From Pusillimonas caeni (GTDB taxonomy: Bacteria > Pseudomonadota > Gammaproteobacteria > Burkholderiales > Burkholderiaceae_B), in NCBI RefSeq assembly GCF_003545815.1, contig NZ_PDUW01000005.1:124001-188000 (forward strand): a stretch of DNA of 64,000 nt. The letters are read 5' to 3'. Below, piece by piece: positions 28,086-37,333 of this stretch. Below the pieces are notes generated by a model that saw only the letters and a program-made list of their open reading frames with translations, was not told where the DNA came from and searched no databases. The position numbers were made by a program, and so were the translations under genes. How positions within the stretch are numbered: the first letter of the stretch is position 1; every line of letters begins with the position of its first letter.

Positions 28086-29258
28086 ATGTTGAATTGGGAC
28101 GACACCCCTCAAACTCCGGCGGCGCCCGCGGCGCGGCCGGCCACCGCCACCCCGCAGCCTTCGCGCGTGTTCGACGACACCGCCATGCCGGCTCCCGCCG
28201 CGCCCCAGGCCGCCACGGCGCAAGCCGCCGGCGGCGCCGGCCAGCGCGTGCGCGCCGCCGACAAGCGCATCATCAACGGCGAGACCGACGTCAACCAGCT
28301 CGTGCCGTTCAAGTACAAATGGGCTTGGGAAAAATACCTCGCCACCTGCGCCAACCACTGGATGCCGCAAGAAATCAACATGTCGCGCGACATCGCCCTC
28401 TGGAAGAACCCCACCGGGCTCACCGAAGACGAACGGCGCATCGTCAAGCGCAACCTGGGCTTCTTCGTGACGGCCGACTCGCTGGCGGCCAACAACATCG
28501 TCCTGGGCACCTACCGGCACATCACCGCTCCCGAGTGCCGCCAGTTCCTGTTGCGCCAAGCGTTCGAAGAGGCCATCCACACCCATGCCTACCAGTACAT
28601 CGTCGAAAGCCTCGACCTCGACGAGTCGGAGATCTTCAACGCTTATCACGAGGTCCCGTCGATCAGGGCCAAGGATGAATTCCTGATCCCCTTCATCGAC
28701 GCCATCGCCGACCCCAACTTCAAGACCGGCACACCCGAAGCCGACCAGAAGCTGCTCAAATCGCTCATCGTTTTTGCATGCCTGATGGAAGGTTTGTTCT
28801 TTTATGTTGGTTTTACGCAAATACTTGCGTTGGGCCGCCAGAACAAAATGACGGGCGCCGCCGAGCAGTACATGTACATCCTGCGCGACGAATCCATGCA
28901 CTGCAATTTCGGCATCGATCTCATCAACACGATCAAGCTCGAGAACCCGCATCTCTGGACTCCCGCCTTCCGCGAAGAAATCCAAGAACTCTTCAAAAAG
29001 GCCGTAGACCTTGAATATGCTTACGCTGAGGACACCATGCCGCGCGGCGTGCTGGGTCTGAACGCGTCGATGTTCAAATCGTATTTGCGCTTCATCGCCA
29101 ATCGCCGCTGCCAGCAAATCGGCCTCGAACCTTTGTTTGCACAAGAAGAAAATCCCTTCCCATGGATGGCCGAGATGATCGATCTTAAAAAAGAACGCAA
29201 CTTTTTTGAGACACGTGTCATCGAATATCAAACCGGAGGCGCACTTAGCTGGGAATAA
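28086..29258 (+). CDS. nrdB: Ribonucleoside-diphosphate reductase, beta subunit (class Ia)
   Basis: A 390-residue radical-generating subunit that houses the diiron-tyrosyl centre. Fe-ligand regions can be read in [17 protein letters not shown] (which also supplies the EExxH type ligands) and [13 protein letters not shown]. It starts 19 bp after nrdA and shares its NrdR-controlled promoter. The first 65 residues are an Ala/Pro-rich extension ([20 protein letters not shown]...) not needed for catalysis. The 156 bp after it contain a short hairpin (29300-29319) without a T-run. Confidence 0.97.
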   Translation: MLNWDDTPQTPAAPAARPATATPQPSRVFDDTAMPAPAAPQAATAQAAGGAGQRVRAADKRIINGETDVNQLVPFKYKWAWEKYLATCANHWMPQEINMSRDIALWKNPTGLTEDERRIVKRNLGFFVTADSLAANNIVLGTYRHITAPECRQFLLRQAFEEAIHTHAYQYIVESLDLDESEIFNAYHEVPSIRAKDEFLIPFIDAIADPNFKTGTPEADQKLLKSLIVFACLMEGLFFYVGFTQILALGRQNKMTGAAEQYMYILRDESMHCNFGIDLINTIKLENPHLWTPAFREEIQELFKKAVDLEYAYAEDTMPRGVLGLNASMFKSYLRFIANRRCQQIGLEPLFAQEENPFPWMAEMIDLKKERNFFETRVIEYQTGGALSWE

Positions 29259-29414
29259 TGCTTGGAGACATCAACTCCTTACGTTAGACTCTAGGCGTGC
29301 AAGATGCTTATGCATCTTGTGCGCTTGCGCCATTTGAGATGGGTCGCACCCTTTCGTGGGGGCCATATCAAATGGGTGAACGTACTCTACGATTCATTCT
29401 CAAGGAGCCTGACC

Positions 29415-30002
29415 ATGGCAACAGCCAAGAAGGCCGCGAAGAAAGCGGCTGCCAAGAAAGCAACAGCAAAGAAAGCAGCACCGGCCAAGAAAGTAGTCGC
29501 CAAGAAAGCAGCACCCGCCAAGAAGTCCGTCGCCAAGAAGGCGCCCGCCAAAAAAGCGGCAGCCAAAAAAGTAGCCACCAAGAAGGTCGCAGCCAAGAAG
29601 ACGGCAAGCAAAAAAGTCGCAACCAAGAAAGTCGCAGCAAAGAAGGTCGCGGCAAAGAAAACCGTAGCCAAGAAAGCAGCCGCCAAAAAAGCGCCCGCTA
29701 AAAAGGCAGCAGCCAAGAAAACCGTAGCCAAGAAAGCGCCCGCCAAAAAGGCCGTGGCAAAGAAGGCTGTCGCCAAGAAAGCTCCGGCCAAGAAAGCCGT
29801 AGCCAAGAAGGCAACCGCCAAGAAAGCGCCTGCCAAGAAGGCGCCCGCTAAAAAGGCCGCGGCCAAAAAGGCAGCTCCCGCCAAGAAAACCAATGCCAAG
29901 GCCAGCGCCAAGGCAAACAAGGACACCGCAGCGGCAACTCCCGCGACCAAAACGGTAAACCCCGCCGCGTCGTGGCCCTTCCCCACCGGCGGCCGTCCTT
30001 AA
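29415..30002 (+). CDS. Histone H1-like lysine/alanine-repeat DNA-binding protein
   Basis: A 195-residue protein made almost entirely of tandem AKKA / VAKKAPAKK units (about residues 3-170), then a short Asn/Thr-rich linker and the C-terminal tag [12 protein letters not shown]. It resembles the C-terminal arm of eukaryotic H1 and the Bordetella H1 homologue BpH1; it should bind DNA without sequence preference and compact it. A strong ribosome-binding site (AAGGAG, 8 nt) precedes the ATG and a rho-independent terminator follows. The repeat count is probably variable between strains. Confidence 0.88.
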   Translation: MATAKKAAKKAAAKKATAKKAAPAKKVVAKKAAPAKKSVAKKAPAKKAAAKKVATKKVAAKKTASKKVATKKVAAKKVAAKKTVAKKAAAKKAPAKKAAAKKTVAKKAPAKKAVAKKAVAKKAPAKKAVAKKATAKKAPAKKAPAKKAAAKKAAPAKKTNAKASAKANKDTAAATPATKTVNPAASWPFPTGGRP

Positions 30003-30034
30003 TCCATGGCCTTACAGTAGAAGCAAGCATCAAA

Positions 30035-30063
30035 CTGCCCGGCAAGCCCGGGCAGTTTTTTTT
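30035..30063 (+). terminator. Rho-independent terminator of the H1-like gene
   Basis: 8-bp GC stem (CTGCCCGG / CCGGGCAG, 5-nt loop CAAGC) followed by eight T residues, 32 bp beyond the stop codon. Confidence 0.93.
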
Positions 30064-30120
30064 CCAAGGGAAATTCAGTCATGCGACAATGGCGCTTTGC
30101 AACCATCCAAGTCTGAACCC

Positions 30121-30684
30121 ATGATCAGCGGCATACTCGGATTCGTCTTCGACATCGTCTTCTTGCTGTTCGGCATCGCATTGATCGTACGCGCCTGGGC
30201 CTATGCAATACGGCTGCACCCTTTCAATCCCTATTCGCAAGCGGTCATCCGCCTGACCGACTGGCTCGTGCAGCCGATACGCAAGCTGGTGCCTCCTCGC
30301 GGCAAGGTCGATCTGCCCAGCCTGCTGGCCTGCTGGCTCACCGCGCTCGTGTACCTGCTGGCCACGTGGATCGTGCTGACCGGGCAGCTTCCGCTCGCAC
30401 AGGCATGGCTTCCCGCATTGATCGCCAGCTTGCTGACCGTACTGAAATGGGCCTTGAATCTCGTCGTGTGGCTGACGCTGATCCAGGCCATTTTGTCGTG
30501 GGTCAATCCCATGGCCCCCATCATGCCGGTGCTGCATACGCTCACCGCCCCGCTGCTGGACCCCATACGCCGCATCATGCCCAATCTGGGCGGCCTCGAC
30601 CTGTCGCCGCTCGTCCTGCTGATTCTGGCTCAGGTCGCCATGATGATCGTCCAGCGTTTCGCCTTCGCCGCATTGGCGGTATAG
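30121..30684 (+). CDS. YggT-family integral membrane protein
   Basis: A 187-residue protein with two tandem YggT repeats, each with two or so hydrophobic helices (about 1-90 and 95-187; second repeat VVWLTLIQAILSWVNP.APIMPVLHTLTAPLLDPIRRIMP). The signature LTDWLVQPIRKLVPPRGKVDL is in repeat 1. In many bacteria it is linked to osmotic tolerance or cell division but has no defined activity. The ATG at 30121 is preferred; an upstream in-frame start lacks support. Confidence 0.88.
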   Translation: MISGILGFVFDIVFLLFGIALIVRAWAYAIRLHPFNPYSQAVIRLTDWLVQPIRKLVPPRGKVDLPSLLACWLTALVYLLATWIVLTGQLPLAQAWLPALIASLLTVLKWALNLVVWLTLIQAILSWVNPMAPIMPVLHTLTAPLLDPIRRIMPNLGGLDLSPLVLLILAQVAMMIVQRFAFAALAV

Positions 30685-30750
30685 GGCGGCCGCGGTATCC
30701 GAAGGCGACCACGCGCAGTCTTGAAACTGGCTGCCGCGCCAAGACCCAAA

Positions 30751-30787
30751 AAAACACCCCAGCATGGAAACGTGCATGGGGTGTTTT
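30751..30787. terminator. Bidirectional terminator
   Basis: AAAACACCCCA and TGGGGTGTTTT form an 11-bp stem with a smaller inner stem (GCA/TGC). A-run and T-run flank it, so it can stop transcription from both the YggT gene and the convergent 2TM lipoprotein gene. Confidence 0.85.
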
Positions 30788-30852
30788 GTTTGGCCGGTGC
30801 AGGCCAGGCCGCGACATTGAGGGGCCGAGGCAGCCCCTCGCCGCGCGCCGAT

Positions 30853-31353
30853 TTACATGGGCACGACGCGCGTCGGACCGCCGCCGCTGATGAGGCGCAC
30901 GCGCTGGCCCGATGACAGCGCCACGTCGGCCTCTTGGGCGACGACGCGGGTCTCGCCGTTGTCGAGCTGAACGGTGATTTCAAGGCCCTGCTTCTTACCC
31001 ACCTGGTTTTCGACCGTATTGCCCAGCAGGCCGCCCAGGATGGCGCCGCCGACCGTGGCCAGCGCCCGGCCCGAACCGCCGCCCACCGCATTGCCCGCTA
31101 CGCCGCCCAAGGCGCCGCCGGCCAGCACGCCGGCCCCGCTGGAGCGGTCGTCCTGGATGGTGATGGAGCGCACCGACACCACGGTGCCGGTACGCACGAT
31201 CTGCTCTTGTTGCGCTTGCCCATAGGTGTAGACCGAGCTGGACGCCGAGCGGTTTGCGCAACCCGCCACCACGGCCAAAGAGGCGGCAACGACCGTTACC
31301 GCCAGCAGGCGCCGATAAGCCGTACCGGATCGCATTACAGATGTTGAATTCAT
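30853..31353 (-). CDS. Glycine-zipper 2TM lipoprotein (SlyB/PcpA-like)
   Basis: A 166-residue outer-membrane-type lipoprotein. Signal peptide ends AVVAGC with Cys32 as lipid site. The central glycine zipper (GAGVLAGGALGGVAGNAVGGG..., about 85-120) is the family mark, followed by a basic/beta tail. AAGGAG lies 6 nt before the ATG at 31353; the longer in-frame extension upstream is dismissed. Members of this family affect envelope integrity and are often stress-inducible. Confidence 0.87.
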   Translation of the reverse strand: MNSTSVMRSGTAYRRLLAVTVVAASLAVVAGCANRSASSSVYTYGQAQQEQIVRTGTVVSVRSITIQDDRSSGAGVLAGGALGGVAGNAVGGGSGRALATVGGAILGGLLGNTVENQVGKKQGLEITVQLDNGETRVVAQEADVALSSGQRVRLISGGGPTRVVPM

Positions 31354-31384
31354 GGAAGACTCCTTTCGGTGCACGACCGCCGGA

Positions 31385-32323
31385 TCACGACAGGTCGATG
31401 CCATAGTGTTGTTTGAGCAATGCACCGATCTCGGCGCGAGATGGTTGATGATTCTGGGGACCCTTTGAAGAGATTTTAATGGCACCCATCACATTCGCCA
31501 AGCGACACGCATCAGCCAGCGGCCAATCGTTGACCAGCCCGTAGAGCAGTCCGGCGCGGTGGGCGTCGCCGCAACCCGTGGGGTCGACCACCTCGTCCAC
31601 GCGGACCGGATCGATGTGGGTGGCGGCGCCGTCGGCATACAGAATGGCTCCTTCGCCGCCGCGCGTCACAACGGCCGCCTGCAGCGACTTGGAAATTTCG
31701 AGCATGCTGCGCCCGGTGCGCTGCTCGATGACGCTGGCTTCGTAATCGTTGGCCGTAAGCATCTGCGCCATCTCCAGCATCTGCAGCAGGTCGTCGCCGC
31801 TGAACAGCGGCATGGCCTGCCCCAGGTCGAATATGAAGGGCGTGTTCTGCGCCTTGAGGCGCTGCGCGTTGGCGAACATGCCTTCTTTCGAGTCGGGCGC
31901 GACGATGGCCCATGCCGCCTGGGTGCCGCTCAGGTCGTTCTCGGACGAGCGGGACATGGCCCCCGGATGGAAGGAAGCGATCTGGTTGCTGTCCAGGTCG
32001 GTTGTGATGAAGCACTGCGGCGTGAAGGTATCCGGCAGCACCTTGACCAAGGAAGTGTCGATGCCCAGGCGCTGCATGTACTCGAGATAGTCGCCCGCAT
32101 CCACGCCCACCGTGCCCACCGGGACCGCATCGGCGCCCAGCAGTTTGAGGTTGTAGGCGATGTTGCCCGCGCAGCCGCCGTACTCCTTGCGCATTGAAGG
32201 CACGAAGAAGGACACGCTGAGCGATTGAATGCTGTTGGGCAGGATGTGGTCTTTGAAATGCCCTTCGAACACCGTGATGGTATCGAAAGCCACTGAACCG
32301 CAAACCAGAATCTTATTGGACAT
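31385..32323 (-). CDS. PfkB-family carbohydrate/nucleoside kinase
   Basis: A 312-residue ribokinase-fold enzyme. The N-terminal substrate region GGCAGNIAYNLKLLGADAVPVGTVG and the C-terminal signature DPTGCGDAHRAGLLYGL (anion hole plus catalytic Asp) are intact. The sequence is closest to the adenosine-kinase-like branch (ILVCGSVAFDTI start; ENDLSG segment), but the substrate cannot be fixed by eye. A GTG six bases upstream is also in frame. It follows the zinc-ribbon protein gene by 8 bp. Confidence 0.85.
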   Translation of the reverse strand: MSNKILVCGSVAFDTITVFEGHFKDHILPNSIQSLSVSFFVPSMRKEYGGCAGNIAYNLKLLGADAVPVGTVGVDAGDYLEYMQRLGIDTSLVKVLPDTFTPQCFITTDLDSNQIASFHPGAMSRSSENDLSGTQAAWAIVAPDSKEGMFANAQRLKAQNTPFIFDLGQAMPLFSGDDLLQMLEMAQMLTANDYEASVIEQRTGRSMLEISKSLQAAVVTRGGEGAILYADGAATHIDPVRVDEVVDPTGCGDAHRAGLLYGLVNDWPLADACRLANVMGAIKISSKGPQNHQPSRAEIGALLKQHYGIDLS

Positions 32324-32331
32324 TTTCACCC

Positions 32332-33339
32332 TTACGGAAAGAACTTATCGAGCTGATAACCGTTGATCTGCGCGCCCTGGACCGTGATCGGCACGGACAC
32401 CCGGACCTCGCTTGTGGCGGGAAAGGGCCGCTGCAAGGAAATTTCGGGCAGATAATCGGAAGGCGCCAACAGCCGCCTTGCCGCTACAGTACCCGAGAAA
32501 TCCACCAGTTCGACGGACAGCGTCGGCCATTGCTGCGGCCGGTCGTAATTGTTGCGCAACACTACGTTGAGCATCAGGCGGTTTCCATCCGGGGGTTCGT
32601 TTTCGTCCCGTATCGCCTGCAGCGAAGAATCCATGATGGCGATCTGGGCGATGCGGCGCGGGTACTCCACCGTGCAGCCCAGCGTTTCGCAGTAGCGCTC
32701 CAGGGCCGGCCGCAAGGACGGCAGCTCGCTGGCGATCTGGACCCGATAGATATATGCGGCCTGCAGCACCGCCGCCGCCAGGCCAAGCACCACGAGCAGG
32801 CTCCAGAACACGCGTCCCAGGCCGATGCCGCCGGGCTGTTCATCGTCGTGGACGAATTCGGGGCCCGCTTCATGGCCATGGCGAGGCTCTACATACAGCC
32901 CAGATCCCGTGTCGCGATAGCCGTCATGCTCGCCCGGCGGCACAGGATCGCCGATGGTATGCCGTCCGCCATCGTCCGGCCGGTGATCATGGTCGCGCAC
33001 GGTAAACGCGGCCGGCTCGGCGCTCGCCGCCTCGCGGGTGCGGATGGGAATGCCCGCGCCGGAGTGCTCGGGGCCGGAAACGATGAACCGGGGTTCGCCC
33101 GCGGCAGGCGCGGCCGGAACGCCGGAAGCGGAAAACCTGGGTTCGGTCTGTGGGGCGGGCGCCGCGGGGGCAGTCGTCGGGACGGTGGGCTCCGTCCCCG
33201 CGGCGGGCACCACCGCTTCGTAGCCGTCGAAGATGTGAGCGCAATTGATACAGCGGATATAACCCTTGCGTAGCTGCAATTGCTGCAAGCTGACCGGAAA
33301 CTCGGCTCCGCATTGGGGACAGCGGGTGGTTAGATCCAT
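32332..33339 (-). CDS. Zinc-ribbon / DUF3426 membrane protein
   Basis: A 335-residue protein beginning with an MJ0042-type zinc ribbon (Cys7, Cys10, Cys30, Cys33: RCPQCG...RCINCAHIFDG), then a long low-complexity Pro/Ala/Glu linker (about 45-155), a transmembrane helix (about 163-188, WSLLVVLGLAAAVLQAAYIY) and a C-terminal DUF3426 beta-sandwich (about 200-335). Placement right after prmA is usual in Burkholderiales. Function unknown; the ribbon would lie in the cytoplasm and DUF3426 in the periplasm. Confidence 0.87.
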   Translation of the reverse strand: MDLTTRCPQCGAEFPVSLQQLQLRKGYIRCINCAHIFDGYEAVVPAAGTEPTVPTTAPAAPAPQTEPRFSASGVPAAPAAGEPRFIVSGPEHSGAGIPIRTREAASAEPAAFTVRDHDHRPDDGGRHTIGDPVPPGEHDGYRDTGSGLYVEPRHGHEAGPEFVHDDEQPGGIGLGRVFWSLLVVLGLAAAVLQAAYIYRVQIASELPSLRPALERYCETLGCTVEYPRRIAQIAIMDSSLQAIRDENEPPDGNRLMLNVVLRNNYDRPQQWPTLSVELVDFSGTVAARRLLAPSDYLPEISLQRPFPATSEVRVSVPITVQGAQINGYQLDKFFP

Positions 33340-33358
33340 ATGCAAATATTGAACGTCG

Positions 33359-34273
33359 TCAGGTGCGTCGCCCGCTCAGGCACACCCATCCTTCTCGTGC
33401 GCGCCATACGCTCAGATCGAGCCAGGGCGCATAGGCTTGGGCGACTTCCTGTGCCTGGCGCTCGAGCACGCCCGACAGGACCAGCCACCCGCCCGGAGCG
33501 ACGCGATTGGCCAGCATGGGCGCCAGCACCTTCAGGGGGTTGGACAATATGTTCGCCACCACGACTTCGAACCGCCCTTCGGGCAGGTCGTCCGGCAACA
33601 TGGCGCGCAGCTCGCTGCGATTGACCTCTGCATTGTACTCGGTCGCCCGGACGGCCTGCTCGTCGATATCGACGCCCGTGGTGGACCCGGCGCCCAGCAG
33701 CTTGGCCGCGATGGCCAATATGCCCGAACCGCAGCCATAGTCCAGCACCGATCGTCCCGCCTCGAGATGCTGTTCGAGCCACTCCAGGCACAGATGGGTG
33801 GTGGGATGGCTGCCGGTGCCGAACGCCAGCCCGGGATCGAGTTCGATGTGGACGGCGCCCGCGGAAGCGGCCCGGGCCGGTACGGAGGGATCGTCCCGAT
33901 GCCAGCTCGGCACGATCCAGAGCCGCTCGCCGACATGAATGGGCCCGAACTGCGCCTGCGTCAGCTTGACCCAGTCGGCGTCGGGCACGTCGCGGGTCGT
34001 CCATCCGCTGGCCATGAAGTCCAGCCCGCTGGCCACCCGCGCCTGCTCGAGCACCTGCTCGGGATCGATGCCGTCGGGCAACAGGGCCACGACACGATTG
34101 CGGCGCCACGCCTGGACCTCGGGCTCGGATCCCGGTTCGCCGAACAGAGGCTGCTCGGCCTCGGTGTCGCTGTCGGCATCTTCGACGGATACGGACAGCA
34201 CGCCCGCGGCGAGCAGTGCATCCGATAGGGCTTCCGCCTGGGCTTCCTGGCAGTGCAGCACGAGTTCACGCAT
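33359..34273 (-). CDS. prmA: Ribosomal protein L11 methyltransferase
   Basis: A 304-residue SAM-dependent enzyme that trimethylates L11 at several amino groups. The substrate-recognition domain is N-terminal ([21 protein letters not shown] start) and the SAM motif I is [14 protein letters not shown] (about 167-180), with motif [14 protein letters not shown] upstream and [10 protein letters not shown] as the NPPY-like motif. ATG 34273 is used; the much longer in-frame extension is a shadow of accC. It follows accC by 59 bp. Confidence 0.95.
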   Translation of the reverse strand: MRELVLHCQEAQAEALSDALLAAGVLSVSVEDADSDTEAEQPLFGEPGSEPEVQAWRRNRVVALLPDGIDPEQVLEQARVASGLDFMASGWTTRDVPDADWVKLTQAQFGPIHVGERLWIVPSWHRDDPSVPARAASAGAVHIELDPGLAFGTGSHPTTHLCLEWLEQHLEAGRSVLDYGCGSGILAIAAKLLGAGSTTGVDIDEQAVRATEYNAEVNRSELRAMLPDDLPEGRFEVVVANILSNPLKVLAPMLANRVAPGGWLVLSGVLERQAQEVAQAYAPWLDLSVWRAREGWVCLSGRRT

Positions 34274-34332
34274 GGTTTGTTCCTGAAGGGGCCGAAGCGC
34301 CGCCGCATTGACGGCGGCGCTGCCCTTTAGCC

Positions 34333-35679
34333 CTAGGGGCGTTGCGACAGTTTGTGCTCGAGATAATGGATGCTGGTCCCGCCCTCGACGAAATGTCCGT
34401 CGCGCATCAGCTCGCGATGCAGGGGGATATTGGTCTGGATGCCCTCGACCACCATCTCGGACAAGGCGATCTCCATGCGCGCTATCGCCTGGCGGCGCGT
34501 GTCGCCATAGGTGATGAGCTTGGCGATCATGGAGTCGTAGTTCGGCGGCACCGTGTAGCCGCTGAAGACGTGCGAATCCATGCGCACCCCCGGGCCGCCC
34601 GGCGTATGCCAGTTGGTGATCTTGCCGGGACTGGGGATGAACTTGAACGGATCTTCGGCGTTGATGCGGCATTCGATGGCGTGGCCCCGAAACTGCACGT
34701 CGCGCTGGCGCAGGGTGAATTTCTCGCCGGCGGCGATCAGGATCTGCTGCACGACCAGGTCGACGCCCGTGACCATCTCGGTCACGGTGTGCTCGACCTG
34801 AATGCGGGTGTTCATTTCGATGAAGAAGAACTCGCCGTTTTCGTACAGGAACTCGAACGTGCCCGCGCCGCGATAGCCCATTTTGCGGCAGGCGTCCGCG
34901 CAGCGCTCGCCGATGCGCTCGATGAGCCGGCGGGCAATGCCTGGCGCCGGCGCTTCTTCGATGACCTTCTGGTGGCGGCGCTGCATGGAGCAGTCGCGCT
35001 CGCCCAGCCATACCGCGTTGCGGCCGCCATCGGCCAGCACCTGGATCTCGATATGGCGTGGGTTCTCGAGGAACTTCTCCATATAGACTTCGGGGTTGCC
35101 GAAAGCCGCGCCCGCCTCGGTGCGCGTCATGGACACGGCATTGAGCAGGGCCGCTTCGGTATAGACGACCCGCATGCCGCGTCCGCCGCCGCCGCCGGCC
35201 GCCTTGACGATGACCGGATAGCCGATATCGCGCGCAACGCGCTGGATCTCTTCGGGATCGTCGGGCAGCGCGCCGGGCGATCCGGGTACCACGGGCACGC
35301 CGGCCTCGATCATGGCCTGCTTGGCGCTGACCTTGTCGCCCATCATGCGGATGGTGTCGGGGCGCGGACCGATGAAGACGAAGCCGCTTTTTTCGACGCG
35401 CTCGGCAAAGTCGGCGTTCTCGGCCAGGAAGCCGTAGCCGGGATGGATCGCTTCGGCGTCGGTGACCTCGGCCGCCGAGATCAGCGCCGGCATGCTCAGG
35501 TAGCTGTCGCGCGCGGCGGCCGGACCGATGCACACGGCCTCGTCGGCCAGGCGCACGTATTTGGCGTTGCGGTCGGCTTCCGAATAGACGACGACCGTCT
35601 TGATGTCCAGTTCGCGGCAGGCTCGCTGTATGCGCAGGGCGATCTCGCCCCGGTTCGCGATGAGGATTTTCTCAAACAT
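34333..35679 (-). CDS. accC: Acetyl-CoA carboxylase, biotin carboxylase subunit
   Basis: A 448-residue ATP-grasp enzyme that carboxylates biotin on AccB, the first half-reaction of fatty acid synthesis. The start [17 protein letters not shown] is standard. The ATP-binding glycine loop [14 protein letters not shown], the [18 protein letters not shown] motif and the RINAEDP motif are intact. It begins 7 bp after accB. accA and accD are not in the window, as usual. Confidence 0.97.
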   Translation of the reverse strand: MFEKILIANRGEIALRIQRACRELDIKTVVVYSEADRNAKYVRLADEAVCIGPAAARDSYLSMPALISAAEVTDAEAIHPGYGFLAENADFAERVEKSGFVFIGPRPDTIRMMGDKVSAKQAMIEAGVPVVPGSPGALPDDPEEIQRVARDIGYPVIVKAAGGGGGRGMRVVYTEAALLNAVSMTRTEAGAAFGNPEVYMEKFLENPRHIEIQVLADGGRNAVWLGERDCSMQRRHQKVIEEAPAPGIARRLIERIGERCADACRKMGYRGAGTFEFLYENGEFFFIEMNTRIQVEHTVTEMVTGVDLVVQQILIAAGEKFTLRQRDVQFRGHAIECRINAEDPFKFIPSPGKITNWHTPGGPGVRMDSHVFSGYTVPPNYDSMIAKLITYGDTRRQAIARMEIALSEMVVEGIQTNIPLHRELMRDGHFVEGGTSIHYLEHKLSQRP

Positions 35680-35686
35680 GGATTAA

Positions 35687-36130
35687 TCAGCCGATGACAA
35701 AGAGAGGTTGACCGTATTCGACGGGCTCGCCATTTTCGACCAGAATCTCTTTGATGACGCCCGCCTTGTCGGCCTCGATTTCGTTCAGCAGCTTCATGGC
35801 CTCGATGATGCACAGGGGCTCGCCTTCTTTGACCGACTGTCCCACTTCGACGAAAGGCGAAGCGCCGGGGTTCGGCGCCCGATAGAAGGTGCCTACCATG
35901 GGCGACTTGACCACGTGTCCTTGAGGCGCGGCAGGGGCCGCCGGCGCAGCGGGAGCCGCGGGCGCCGGGGCGGGCGCAGCCGCGGCGGGCTCGGGCGCAT
36001 AGGCCACCGGCTGGGGCGCCGGCACGGACTTGACGATGCGTACCTTGCCCTCGCCTTCGGTGATTTCGAGTTCGGCAATGCCCGATTCGGCAACCAGGTC
36101 GATCAGGGTCTTGAGTTTTCTGAGGTCCAT
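35687..36130 (-). CDS. accB: Biotin carboxyl carrier protein of acetyl-CoA carboxylase
   Basis: A 147-residue carrier: a short N-terminal dimerisation part (1-35), a mobile Pro/Ala linker (about 37-70, almost pure PA repeats) and a biotinyl domain (about 72-147) with the biotin-accepting Lys113 in EAMKLLNEI. The eight-residue thumb region (VKEGEPLCI...) of bacterial BCCP is present. Co-transcribed with accC. Confidence 0.96.
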   Translation of the reverse strand: MDLRKLKTLIDLVAESGIAELEITEGEGKVRIVKSVPAPQPVAYAPEPAAAAPAPAPAAPAAPAAPAAPQGHVVKSPMVGTFYRAPNPGASPFVEVGQSVKEGEPLCIIEAMKLLNEIEADKAGVIKEILVENGEPVEYGQPLFVIG

Positions 36131-36217
36131 ACAGACTTTCCCATGTCATTTCACTGTGGCCGGCGTCGGCCCGCAGCGAAAGAAAATATTGATGAAAATG
36201 AAAACGGCATGCGGCAT

Positions 36218-36652
36218 TCAGTCCGCCATCGCGTGGCGCAACGCGGCTTCATAGCCAAAAGGGCCCAGTCCCGCGATCACCCCGACAGCCAGGTCGGACA
36301 AATAGGAGTGATGGCGGAAGGGCTCTCGCTTGTGAACATTGGATATATGTACTTCGATGAACGGGATGGCGACCGCGGCCAGGGCGTCGCGCAGCGCGAC
36401 GCTGGTATGGGTATAGGCCCCGGCATTGATGACAATGTAGTCGGTGCCGTCGCCGCGCGCGCTATGGATGCGATCGACCAGTTCACCCTCGTGATTGCTT
36501 TGAAACGTCGCGCATCTTGCGCCGTTTTCGGCCGCCACCTGCTGGAGCCGGGCATCGATGTCGGCCAGGGTCTGGCGGCCGTATACCTGCGGTTCGCGGG
36601 CGCCAAGCAGATTGAGATTGGGGCCGTGCAAGACAAGGATGTTTCGGGCCAT
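36218..36652 (-). CDS. aroQ: 3-dehydroquinate dehydratase, type II
   Basis: A 144-residue dodecameric enzyme of the shikimate pathway converting 3-dehydroquinate to 3-dehydroshikimate. The start [21 protein letters not shown] carries the catalytic Tyr24; the [14 protein letters not shown] motif and the substrate loop [18 protein letters not shown] are intact. The ATG at 36652 starts the standard family N-terminus; a TTG 15 bases upstream is possible. aroE of the same pathway lies at 42.2 kb. Confidence 0.95.
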   Translation of the reverse strand: MARNILVLHGPNLNLLGAREPQVYGRQTLADIDARLQQVAAENGARCATFQSNHEGELVDRIHSARGDGTDYIVINAGAYTHTSVALRDALAAVAIPFIEVHISNVHKREPFRHHSYLSDLAVGVIAGLGPFGYEAALRHAMAD

Positions 36653-36735
36653 GTTGGTTTCGGTCAAGGATCAGAACGTCTTTTTACGCCAAAAGGCGGG
36701 TGTTTGTCCACGAAATACGTTGTTTTTGCAGGGTT

Positions 36736-37233
36736 TTACGCCAATAGGCCTTGAATGGTTTTTTCGAGTTCGGCGGGCTTGACCTGGCCCAGTATGGTCT
36801 CGGCGACCTGCCCTTTTGCGTCGTAGACCACCGTGAACGGCAGGCCTCCGGCGCGGTTGCCCATGGAGCGCATGCGCTCGATGCCGCCATGCCCGATCAT
36901 CAGCAAGGGATAGCTGACCTGCACTTTTTCGTTGAACTTGCGCACATTGACGGCGGTGTCCACCGCCAGCCCCAGGAAGTTCACGTCCGGATACTTTTGA
37001 TGCAATGCCTCGAGATCGGGCATCTCTTTGACGCAGGGCGGGCACCAGGTGGCCCAGAAATTGACCACCACGGGTTTGCCCAGCCATTGCTTCATGGGCT
37101 GTTCGGCGCCGTCGACATCGGGAAAGCTGGCATCAAAGAGGTTTTCCGCCGCCAACGAAGGCAACGGAAATGCCGCGGCAAGGCCGGCGCCGGCCAGCAG
37201 GCCGGCTCGCAGAAGAAAGCCGCGCCGCTTCAT
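36736..37233 (-). CDS. TlpA/ResA-type periplasmic thiol-disulfide oxidoreductase
   Basis: A 165-residue thioredoxin-fold protein. The N-terminus has an arginine pair and a hydrophobic core ending SLAAE (MKRRGFLLRAGLLAGAGLAAAF), compatible with export by Sec or Tat. The redox motif WATWCPPC gives Cys64 and Cys67. Such proteins reduce apocytochrome c or other periplasmic disulfides; no cytochrome c maturation genes are adjacent. The upstream in-frame extension is not used; AAGG lies 8 nt before ATG 37233. Divergent from mpl. Confidence 0.88.
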   Translation of the reverse strand: MKRRGFLLRAGLLAGAGLAAAFPLPSLAAENLFDASFPDVDGAEQPMKQWLGKPVVVNFWATWCPPCVKEMPDLEALHQKYPDVNFLGLAVDTAVNVRKFNEKVQVSYPLLMIGHGGIERMRSMGNRAGGLPFTVVYDAKGQVAETILGQVKPAELEKTIQGLLA

Positions 37234-37333
37234 GGCGCGACCTTGGGAAGGAGGTTTTTCATCATGAGCAACGATTTTATCATCGCAGCCCGCGCCTGCC
37301 AGAATCACTACAATACCGCCTGGAGGGATACAC

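Noticed and set aside
26792-28105. Long minus-strand frame opposite nrdA
   Set aside because: It is fully antisense to a well-supported gene and lacks recognisable domains or a ribosome-binding site. The same applies to long antisense frames opposite mpl, lptG, the fused monooxygenase and gltX.
29300-29319. Hairpin after nrdB as a terminator
   Set aside because: The stem is 8 bp with a 4-nt loop but is followed by GC-rich sequence and no T-run.
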